Positions 8,185 to 15,201 of a DNA stretch of 33,509 nt are shown here, one piece after another (position 1 is the stretch's first letter; every line of letters starts with the position of its first letter). Origin of the DNA: JAWOFN01 sp046497505 [NCBI: bacterium] (GTDB taxonomy: Bacteria; Blakebacterota; Blakebacteria; Blakebacterales); NCBI GenBank assembly GCA_046497505.1, contig JAWOFN010000062.1, positions 1 to 33,509 on the forward strand. Reading direction: 5' to 3'. The notes beneath the pieces are model-generated. The model was not told the DNA's origin. It ran no database searches and saw only the letters and a list, made by a program, of their open reading frames with translations. A program made the position numbers and the translations under genes.

Positions 8185-9264
8185 ATGGAATGGATACAGA
8201 GGCTGCCCGGCGTCCTGGTGGGGATGCTGGCGGACCTGGCACCCCCCGCAGGGGTCCTGGTGCTGGTCGTACTGACCATCTACGCGGCGAACCGATACCT
8301 GGGGGAGCGGCAGGCGGCCAGCGAGGGGCGCCGCTACCGGATGCAGCTCATCAACGCGGGGATCGGCCTGCTGGGGCTCCTGGCCTTCGTCCTGGTGCTC
8401 CCGGTGAAGAGCTCGATACAGGGGCAGCTCCTCAGCCTCATCGGCATCATCGTCTCGGCGGCCATCGCACTCTCCTCCACCACGGTCCTGGGGAACGCCA
8501 TGGCCGGCTTCATGCTGCGGGTGGTGAAGGGGTTCGGCATGGGCGACTTCGTCAGCGTGGAGGACCACTTCGGGCGGGTCTCCGAGCGGGGCCTCTTCCA
8601 CACCGAGATCCAGACCGAACAGCGGGAGTTCACCACGCTCCCCAACCTCTACCTGGTCCAGAACCCGGTCACCGTGGTCCGTTCCTCGGGGACCGCCATC
8701 AGCTGCCGTGTCTCTCTGGGGTATGACGTCCCCCGGGGGAGGGTGGAGGAGCTGCTCAAGGAGGCCGCTCGAGGCGCCGGGCTCGAGGATCCCTTCGTCC
8801 ACGTGATGGAACTGTGCGACTTCTCGGTGACCTACCGGGTCTCCGGGCTGCTCTCGGAGGTGAAGGAACTCATCACCGCCCGCTCCCGACTCCGTTCCGC
8901 GGTGATGGACAGCCTGCACGCGGGAAGGGTGGAGATCGTCTCACCCGCCTTCACGAACCGCCGTACCGTCGACGAGGAGACCTTCATCCCCGAGGTGGAG
9001 GAGCACGAGGAAACGGCGGAGGAAGGGGCTGAAGAGAAGCAGGCCGAGGACCTGGTCTTCGACAAGGCGGAGGAGGCGGAGTCCCGGGAGGAACGCATGC
9101 GGATCCTCAAGGAGCGCCTCGAGGAGATCCAGGGGGAACTGGAGGAGGGAGCGGAAGAGGGACGGGAAGAGCAGCTGGAGGCCGAGAAGGAACGGATCAA
9201 GGAGCGTCTGGAGGTCCTGGTCGCGGAGGTGGAGGAGGCGAAGGAGGAGGAGGAGGAGGGCTGA
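8185..9264 (+). CDS. MscS-family mechanosensitive channel with acidic coiled-coil tail
   Basis: The 359-residue inner-membrane protein has three membrane helices: about 20-37, 53-75 and a pore helix region starting near 84 (LLSLIGIIVSAAIALSSTTVLGNAMAG). The MscS beta domain follows, with MGDFVSVEDHFGRVSERGLFHTEI and the family-typical TLPNLYLVQNPVTVV. These channels open when membrane tension rises and release osmolytes. After about residue 265 the chain becomes a Glu/Lys/Arg-rich predicted coiled coil ending in EAKEEEEEG, with a (GAG)5 codon run at 9244-9258; this tail is not part of the core family. GGAGG at 8175-8179 supports the ATG. It converges with the acyl-CoA synthetase gene, 10 bases away. 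I infer, without proof, that the tail binds a partner or senses ionic conditions. Confidence 0.88.
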   Translation: MEWIQRLPGVLVGMLADLAPPAGVLVLVVLTIYAANRYLGERQAASEGRRYRMQLINAGIGLLGLLAFVLVLPVKSSIQGQLLSLIGIIVSAAIALSSTTVLGNAMAGFMLRVVKGFGMGDFVSVEDHFGRVSERGLFHTEIQTEQREFTTLPNLYLVQNPVTVVRSSGTAISCRVSLGYDVPRGRVEELLKEAARGAGLEDPFVHVMELCDFSVTYRVSGLLSEVKELITARSRLRSAVMDSLHAGRVEIVSPAFTNRRTVDEETFIPEVEEHEETAEEGAEEKQAEDLVFDKAEEAESREERMRILKERLEEIQGELEEGAEEGREEQLEAEKERIKERLEVLVAEVEEAKEEEEEG

Positions 9265-9274
9265 GACCGGGCTC

Positions 9275-12007
9275 TCAGCCCACCCGGATCCGTGCGTCCG
9301 CCACCCGGCACCCCTCCCCGGGACGGAGTGCGAAGATGGGGTTGAGGTCGAGTTCGGCGATCTCCTCCACCGCGTCCACGAGGCGGGAGATGCGGAGCAC
9401 GGCGTCCTCGAGAGCGTCCACGTCGCCGGGGGGGTAGCCCCGGTAGCCCTCGAGCAGCCGGCGGCCCCGGATCTCCCGGATCATCTCCCGGGCATCACGA
9501 TCGGTGAGGGGGCACAGGCGGAAGGCCACGTCCCGCAGGATCTCCACGTAGATACCCCCCATCCCGAAGGCCAGGACCGGCCCGAATACCGGGTCGGCAC
9601 TCACGCCGATCATGACCTCCGCCGAGCCCTCGAGCATGGGCTGGATGAGCACCCCCTGCATCGCCTCCCGCTGCCCCTCGGCCTCCACCCGCCCCTCGAT
9701 CTCTCGGAAGGCCTCGCGCACCGCCTCCTCGCCCTCCACGCCCAGCTTCACTGCCTCCAGCTCCGTCTTGTGGACGATCTGGATGGAGGCCAGCTTCACC
9801 GCCACCGGGAAGCCGATCTCCGCCGCCATGTCCGCGGCCTCGTCGGCGCTGGTGGCCACACCCCCCCGGGCAACGGGGACGCCGGCCCTCTCCAGCACCT
9901 CCCGGGCCTCGGAGACGGAGAGCCACCCCTCCCCTCGCTCGTCCAGGGCCTCACGGCAGATCTCGCGGGCTCCCTCCAGGTCCTGATCCTCGAACTCGGG
10001 GAAGGTGCCCGGGTCGGATTCGCGCCACTCTGCATAGTCGGCCAGTTTCCCGGCCACCTGTCCGATCTCCTCGGGGAAGGCGTAGACGGGGATGCTCTCC
10101 CCGCCCCCGGTCGGGAGGAGGTAGGTCTCCTCGTCCTCCTCGCCGACGATGGAGGCCATGACCGGTTTGGAGGCGCCGGTGTTCTCACGGGCGGCGGCCA
10201 CCCCCTCCGCGATGGCCTCCGCCACCTCCCGGTCGTCGAAGATCCCCACCGGGGTGTAGATGACCACCGCCCCGTCCACCTCGTCGGCGGAGAGCACGAT
10301 CTCCACCGCACGGCGGTAGGTGTCCGGTCCTGCCGAGGCGATCATGTCGACCGGGTTGCCGCTGGCCGCTTCCTCGGGGAGGAAGGATTCGAGTTCTCCC
10401 CGGGTGCCCTCGCTCAGACCTTCCACCTTCATCCCCGCGCCCTCCAGGGCGTCGGCACAGAGGATGGCGGGACCGCCGGCGTTGGTGATCACCGCGAAGC
10501 GGCGGCCGGCGGGCAGGGGCTGCTCGGCCAGGCAGCGGGCCACCGCGAACATCTGGGCCAGGCTCTCCGCCCGAATCATCCCGGTCTGATGGAAGAGGGC
10601 GTCCACCGCGGTCTCGTCCGCGGTGAGGGCGGCGGTGTGTGAGCCCGCGGCCCGCTCGCCCGCCGAGGTGCGTCCCGACTTCACCACCACGATGGGCTTG
10701 CGGCGTCCGACCCGACGGGCGATCCGAGAGAAGCGGCGGGGACGCTTGAAGGATTCCAGGTAGAAGAGGAGCACGTCGGTGTTGCGGTCCTCCTCCCAGT
10801 ACTCCAGGAGATCGTCGGCCGCAACGTCCGCTTTGTTCCCGATGCTCACGAAGGAGGAGAGCCCCAGCTGCAGCCTGCGGGCCAGGGCCACGATGGCGAC
10901 CCCGAGGGCCCCGCTCTGGGAGCAGAGGCCCACCCTGCCTTCCGGGGGCATCGCGGGGGCGAAGGAGGCGTTCATGCTCACCGAGGGGTCGGTGTACATC
11001 ACACCCAGGCAATTGGGCCCCACCATCCGCATGCCGAACCGGCGGACCTGTCCCATGAGGGCCTCCTGGTGCTCCCGGCCCTCTTCCCCGACCTCGGCGA
11101 AGCCTGCGGTCACCACCACGAGGGCCTGGATCCCCTTCTCACCGCACGCCTCCACCACCTCGGGGACCGCACCGACCGGGACGGCCACCACGGCCAGGTC
11201 CACCTCCTCTTCGATCGCGTCCACCGAGGGGTACGCCCTGACCGAGGCGACCTGCCTGGCCTTCGGGTTCACCGGGTAGACGGTACCCTCGAACCCGCCC
11301 CGGAGCAGCCCCAGGAGGATCCGGTGTCCCACACTGGCGGGGTCGCGGGAGGCGCCGGCAACGGCCACCGAGCGGGGATGGAAGAGGGGCCGGAGGGAGG
11401 CCGCGGTGAATACCCGGCGGGCGGTGTTCCGGTCCAGCCCGGTCAGCTCCTCGGCGGAGGAGGGTACCTCGGTGATGAAAGTCATGATCTCGCCCCCCTC
11501 CTGCCGGGAGACGGCGAAGCCGGCCCGTTTGAAGAGTTCCACCACGTGTTCGTCCCCGGCGGAGTAGGTGCCCACCAGGTGGTCCACCCCCCGGTGGGCG
11601 GCCAGCACGGCCAGCCGGTCCAGGAGCAGGCGTCCGATCCCCTTCTTGCGGACCCGGGGGCCCACGGCGAGGGTCGTGGCGGCGGTGTTCTCCTCCACCA
11701 TGCGGTAGGCTCCGAAGGCCACCACCTCCTCCCCGGGGCCGGACCCCAGGACGAGGAAGGCCTCTCCGCCGGCCCCTCCCTTCAGTTCCTCGAAGAACTC
11801 CTCCAGCCGATCCTCCTCCAGTTCCAGGGAGGCGATCACCGCCCGGCGCTCGGTCCCGGTGAGTCGGCCGAAGAGGGTCCGGATGCGCTGGACGTCCTCG
11901 GGGAGGGCACGCCAGAGGGGCAGGCGGGTGCCGTCCCTCAGTACCAGGATGCCTGCCTCCTGTTCCCTCGTGGACTCGGAAGGATGGAATTGGGGTCGGA
12001 CGCTCAT
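9275..12007 (-). CDS. GNAT acetyltransferase fused to ADP-forming acyl-CoA synthetase (Pat-like)
   Basis: In this 910-residue cytosolic fusion, residues ~20-180 are a GNAT domain with the acetyl-CoA loop VGPRVRKKGIGRLLLDRL. Residues ~205-330 are a CoA-binding Rossmann domain (SVAVAGASRDPASVGHRIL), ~355-640 succinyl-CoA ligase-like domains, and ~690-905 an ATP-grasp domain (PVAVKLASIQIVHKTELEAVKLG). The phosphohistidine position of ADP-forming acyl-CoA synthetases is kept (GSHTAALT, His457), as is the ATP-grasp HKTE histidine. The enzyme could therefore make acyl-CoA plus ADP, whereas Pat regulators of enterobacteria are described as degenerate there and have GNAT at the C-terminus. ATG 12007 has an ideal AGGAG five bases upstream; a longer frame from 12040 lacks one. 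Third in the TonB-receptor operon, 13 bases after the lipoprotein. Roles: acetate/acyl-CoA metabolism, lysine acetylation, or both. Confidence 0.9.
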   Translation of the reverse strand: MSVRPQFHPSESTREQEAGILVLRDGTRLPLWRALPEDVQRIRTLFGRLTGTERRAVIASLELEEDRLEEFFEELKGGAGGEAFLVLGSGPGEEVVAFGAYRMVEENTAATTLAVGPRVRKKGIGRLLLDRLAVLAAHRGVDHLVGTYSAGDEHVVELFKRAGFAVSRQEGGEIMTFITEVPSSAEELTGLDRNTARRVFTAASLRPLFHPRSVAVAGASRDPASVGHRILLGLLRGGFEGTVYPVNPKARQVASVRAYPSVDAIEEEVDLAVVAVPVGAVPEVVEACGEKGIQALVVVTAGFAEVGEEGREHQEALMGQVRRFGMRMVGPNCLGVMYTDPSVSMNASFAPAMPPEGRVGLCSQSGALGVAIVALARRLQLGLSSFVSIGNKADVAADDLLEYWEEDRNTDVLLFYLESFKRPRRFSRIARRVGRRKPIVVVKSGRTSAGERAAGSHTAALTADETAVDALFHQTGMIRAESLAQMFAVARCLAEQPLPAGRRFAVITNAGGPAILCADALEGAGMKVEGLSEGTRGELESFLPEEAASGNPVDMIASAGPDTYRRAVEIVLSADEVDGAVVIYTPVGIFDDREVAEAIAEGVAAARENTGASKPVMASIVGEEDEETYLLPTGGGESIPVYAFPEEIGQVAGKLADYAEWRESDPGTFPEFEDQDLEGAREICREALDERGEGWLSVSEAREVLERAGVPVARGGVATSADEAADMAAEIGFPVAVKLASIQIVHKTELEAVKLGVEGEEAVREAFREIEGRVEAEGQREAMQGVLIQPMLEGSAEVMIGVSADPVFGPVLAFGMGGIYVEILRDVAFRLCPLTDRDAREMIREIRGRRLLEGYRGYPPGDVDALEDAVLRISRLVDAVEEIAELDLNPIFALRPGEGCRVADARIRVG

Positions 12008-12020
12008 ACGCTCCTCCGCA

Positions 12021-12575
12021 TCATGGGTCCAGGGCGTCATAGATTAGCGTGACCCGCTGGCTGGGGATCACGATCGGCAGGGGACTGGCCTCGGGTACGC
12101 GGACCTCCCCCTGGAAGATCAGTTCATGCTCCTGGAGGTCCGGTTCGCCCCAGTTCCAGACCCGGCCCTCGTCGTCCCTGAGGGGGAAGTACTCCAGTTC
12201 CATACGCACGAGTTCCCCGGGACCCACCGGATCGCTCCCCGCCCCGAAGGTCCTCCGGGTGGCCTCGAAGCGGCTGAACATCCTCCCCGGGTCCCGAGCC
12301 AGGCGGACCGTCACCGCCACACGGACCTCGAAGGGGGGGTTCAGTACGAACTGGGAGAGGCCCGAGTCGTCGCTGACGTTCAGCACGTCCACGATGAGGA
12401 CCCGGGTGGGATCCAGATCCTCCACGTAGGCCCGGTCGGGGAGGCGGAAGGTGGCGGCCAGCTGGGCCTCCGGCCTCGCATAGGTGGGCAGACTCTCCTC
12501 GCAGCCGGGAAGGAGCAGGAGGGCCAGCAGGGAGAGGAGGGAGGCGGCGGGCAGGGGCCGGGAGGAGAGGGGCAT
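12021..12575 (-). CDS. Small lipoprotein of the TonB-receptor operon, unknown family
   Basis: The product has 184 residues. The start shows a lipoprotein signal: a hydrophobic run LLSLLALLLLPGC with the lipobox cysteine at 25, followed by Glu-Glu, so it is probably sorted to the outer membrane. The remaining ~160 residues look like an all-beta domain with no motif I recognise; RVLIVDVLNVSD and VRVAVTVRLARD are predicted strands. Its ATG overlaps the last base of the TonB receptor stop (TGATG), and GAGG lies five bases upstream, so translation is coupled. A one-to-one pairing of a TonB receptor with a lipoprotein suggests a surface or periplasmic accessory to import, by analogy with SusC/SusD-like pairs, but there is no SusD similarity visible. 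Confidence 0.75.
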   Translation of the reverse strand: MPLSSRPLPAASLLSLLALLLLPGCEESLPTYARPEAQLAATFRLPDRAYVEDLDPTRVLIVDVLNVSDDSGLSQFVLNPPFEVRVAVTVRLARDPGRMFSRFEATRRTFGAGSDPVGPGELVRMELEYFPLRDDEGRVWNWGEPDLQEHELIFQGEVRVPEASPLPIVIPSQRVTLIYDALDP

Positions 12576-15178
12576 CAGAACCTCACCTCCAGTCCGATCC
12601 GGGTCCGGCGGCCGACCGCGTAGGCTCCGGGGTCCCCCAGTTCGCCGCCGATCTTCCCGTCGCTGGCCACCCAGAGGACGTTCTGCCTGTCGGTGAGGTT
12701 GCGTACGTCACCGAAGAGGACCAGCCGCATCCGGCGGCCCCCCGCTTCGAACGGGATGGCGCGGTCGAACCGGAGGTCGAGGGTGAACGTGTCGCGCATG
12801 CGGGCCTCGTTGGGCATGATCTCCTCGTCCGCCGGGAGGATCCCGTTGGGGGAGGGTGCGTAGGTGTAGGGGCGGGGGGAACTGTAGCGGCCCACCAGGT
12901 GATACCCCAGGCCGTTCCACATCCCGTTCACGTCCACGGCCAGCGTGTGCCGCTGGTCCCAGGAGAGGCAGTGCATGCGGCGCGATGGCTGGAAGCCCCA
13001 CGCGAAATAACTCAGGCCGGAGGTGCCGGTGTCCGCATGTCCCCGGGCCACCATGTAGGTGTAGGCGACCCGGACCCCGGGCAGGTCGGGAGCGGGCCGT
13101 CGCTCCAGGGCCGCCTCCACACCGGAGGAGCGGGCGAGGGGGAGGTTGACGAACTGGGTGTAGCCGTCCTCCAGGGCCCTGCTGTCGGCGGCCAGGAAGG
13201 TCTTCGTGTCGATGAGGTTGTTGGATTCCTTGAAGAAGTAGGTGAAACTCCCCGCGGTGCGTTCGTCGAAGGTCCGCCGGAAGGCGAACTCGTACGCCTT
13301 GGTCCGCATGTGCTTGAGGTCGGGGTTCCCCACCAGCACCCTCAGCCCCCGGGTGAGGTCCAGGTCGAGACCGCTGTAGAGCTGATCGAAGAGGGGTACC
13401 TGGAAGAAGAGACCGTAGTTGAAGAGGAAGTAGGTCCGCTCATCCAGAGGGAAGGAGAGACCGATACGGGGGCTCACCTGGTGCTTCAGGCCGGCGGGCA
13501 CCCAGTCGGTGATCTCCTGCTGGAACTCCTCGGAGGTGGTGGGCACCCATTCGATCACCGGACGCCGTGCCCGCGGGTCGAGCCAGTCGTAGCGCAGCCC
13601 GGTCTTCAGCACCAGGCCGTCGCCCGCCTCGTAGGTGTCCTGGAGGTAGAAGCTCCCGACCCGGGGGAAGTATCGGTAGGAGCTGGAGAAGTCCAGGGGG
13701 GCCTCCTCCGGCATGGGCTGCCCGTAGAAGGTGGTCCGGGGTTCCAGCTTCAGCAGATCGGAGTCGAGCTGATAGAAGGAGAGGTCGAACCCCCCCTTGA
13801 GACGGTGGCTCCCCAGGTGGGCCGTCATGCTCCCCCGGGTGGTGTTCACCCTCTGGTCCCCGCGAAACCACCACAGACGCTCCCCGCTGTCCACGTACTG
13901 CAGGAAGGAGTCGTACGTCCAGCGCGGACGGTCCTCCACTTCGGCCCGGTCGTCGCTGTTCACCCCGCTCCGGATCCTGAGGGTGGAGAACTGCAGGTCG
14001 TAGAAGATCCAGGGGGCCAGCAGGTGGTTCACCGAGAGGGAGAGCCGGTCGCTGGTCCGCCACGTGACCGGCAGTCCTTCCAGGTTGAAGCGCCACCGCC
14101 ACTCGTACCCCCGCTCCCACGTGTGGCTCGAGACCGCCTCCCCAGCCAGCCGGAGACTGGGACCGAGATAGACGTCGGTCCGGCCGAAGAGGTTCCACTC
14201 CCTGCTGTGGGGGGGCTGCAGGGCGGTGTGTTCGAAGTCCTGGCGCCAGCGGGTGGCGTCGGTGACCAGGTCGCCGGCCGCCAGCCAGAAGGCCCGGTCC
14301 CGGAAGAGGGGTCCGCCGCTCATGAGCTCGGCCTCCACCCGGCCGGAGTGCTCCGACCCCCCGAAGGGGGCCCCCAGGTCGTCCCGTTCGTACCGAAGCA
14401 GGGTCTCCGGGCTGTTGCCGCCCCGGCGGGTGATGATGTGCACCACGCCGGAGAGGGCGTTCCCGAACTCGGCGTCGAACCCGCCGGTGTGGATGTTCAG
14501 CTCGGTGATGGCCGACCGGGGCACCCCCGCGGCTGCACCTCCCGCCATCGGGTCCTGGACGGGCAGGCCGTCCAGGACGTAGAGGGTCTCGGTGGATCGC
14601 CCCCCGCGCACGTGCCCCCCCGCCGTCACACCCGGCTGAAGTTCCACCATCTCCTGGACCGTGTCCACCGGCAGACTCTGGATGGCCACCGAACCCACCC
14701 GGTGCATGGTCCCGGTGATGTCCTTCTGGATCAGGGGCCGGTCGGCCGTGACGGTGAGGGGACTCATCTGGACTTCGGACGGCTCGAGCCGCACGTCCAC
14801 CACCGTCCTCAGGGAGGGGAGCACGGCCACCTGCTCCATGCGGAGGGGCCGGTAGCCCACGAAGCTGAAACGGAGCGTATGCTCGCCGGCGGGGATGTTC
14901 CGGATGAGGTAGAACCCCTCGGCGTTGGTGATCCCCCCGTAGGGGGTCCCCTCCACGACCACGTTCACCGCGGCGAGGGGCTCCCCGGTCTCATCGTCCA
15001 CCACATCCCCCTGGAGGATGCCGGTGGACGAAGACTGGGCAAAAGACGTCCCGATACCGAAGACCAGGAGGAGCAGGGGGAACAGGGCGGGAAAGGCCGG
15101 GAAACCCGGACGCCCTTCGCCGGTATAACCCTGTACAGGCGGGAGGGACCCGCCTATTTTAGCACAGCTTCGGAGCAA
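12575..15178 (-). CDS. TonB-dependent outer-membrane receptor with CarboxypepD_reg-like domain
   Basis: The protein has about 867 residues. A signal peptide (FPALFPLLLLVFGIGTSFAQ core) is followed by a carboxypeptidase-regulatory-like beta domain (GDVVDDETGEPLAAVNVVVE to VGYRPLRME). The plug domain (VRGGRSTETLYVLDGLPVQD, then FDAEFGNALSGVVHIITRRG) comes next, then a 22-strand type barrel ending RIGLEVRF with the terminal Phe used by the BAM machinery. It takes up a large substrate driven by TonB; the substrate is unknown. I favour the TTG at 15178 because GGGAGG lies six bases upstream. The GTG at 15196 gives six more residues but has no ribosome-binding site and lies two bases from the GTG of the divergent bamA. 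No ATG exists before the signal core. It is the first gene of a three-gene minus-strand operon. Confidence 0.9.
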   Translation of the reverse strand: MLRSCAKIGGSLPPVQGYTGEGRPGFPAFPALFPLLLLVFGIGTSFAQSSSTGILQGDVVDDETGEPLAAVNVVVEGTPYGGITNAEGFYLIRNIPAGEHTLRFSFVGYRPLRMEQVAVLPSLRTVVDVRLEPSEVQMSPLTVTADRPLIQKDITGTMHRVGSVAIQSLPVDTVQEMVELQPGVTAGGHVRGGRSTETLYVLDGLPVQDPMAGGAAAGVPRSAITELNIHTGGFDAEFGNALSGVVHIITRRGGNSPETLLRYERDDLGAPFGGSEHSGRVEAELMSGGPLFRDRAFWLAAGDLVTDATRWRQDFEHTALQPPHSREWNLFGRTDVYLGPSLRLAGEAVSSHTWERGYEWRWRFNLEGLPVTWRTSDRLSLSVNHLLAPWIFYDLQFSTLRIRSGVNSDDRAEVEDRPRWTYDSFLQYVDSGERLWWFRGDQRVNTTRGSMTAHLGSHRLKGGFDLSFYQLDSDLLKLEPRTTFYGQPMPEEAPLDFSSSYRYFPRVGSFYLQDTYEAGDGLVLKTGLRYDWLDPRARRPVIEWVPTTSEEFQQEITDWVPAGLKHQVSPRIGLSFPLDERTYFLFNYGLFFQVPLFDQLYSGLDLDLTRGLRVLVGNPDLKHMRTKAYEFAFRRTFDERTAGSFTYFFKESNNLIDTKTFLAADSRALEDGYTQFVNLPLARSSGVEAALERRPAPDLPGVRVAYTYMVARGHADTGTSGLSYFAWGFQPSRRMHCLSWDQRHTLAVDVNGMWNGLGYHLVGRYSSPRPYTYAPSPNGILPADEEIMPNEARMRDTFTLDLRFDRAIPFEAGGRRMRLVLFGDVRNLTDRQNVLWVASDGKIGGELGDPGAYAVGRRTRIGLEVRF
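15132..15160 (+). promoter_or_regulatory. Candidate bamA promoter embedded in a hairpin
   Basis: TGTACA (15132-15137) and TATTTT (15155-15160) are separated by 17 bases and each match four of six sigma-70 consensus bases. They lie about 40 bases upstream of the bamA start codons. The spacer holds an inverted repeat (AGGCGGG 15137-15143, CCCGCCT 15149-15155) followed by ATTTT. The same DNA could therefore be a small intrinsic terminator on the plus strand. On the minus strand TAAAAT (15161-15156) is a good -10 but has no -35. All of this is inside the N-terminal coding region of the TonB receptor. Confidence 0.35.
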
Positions 15179-15201
15179 GAACTTCCTCCCAGACACGGGT
15201 G

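Noticed and set aside
6187-8919. A 910-codon open frame on the minus strand across three plus-strand genes
   Set aside because: It mirrors the GC-rich codon pattern of the real genes, is rich in Pro, Gly, His and Arg, has no domain, and overlaps NatB, the Wzi-like barrel and MscS, which do have clear motifs.
9269-9281. Small hairpin GGGCT-CTC-AGCCC between the convergent MscS and acyl-CoA synthetase genes
   Set aside because: Only five base pairs and no T-run; not strong enough to call a terminator.
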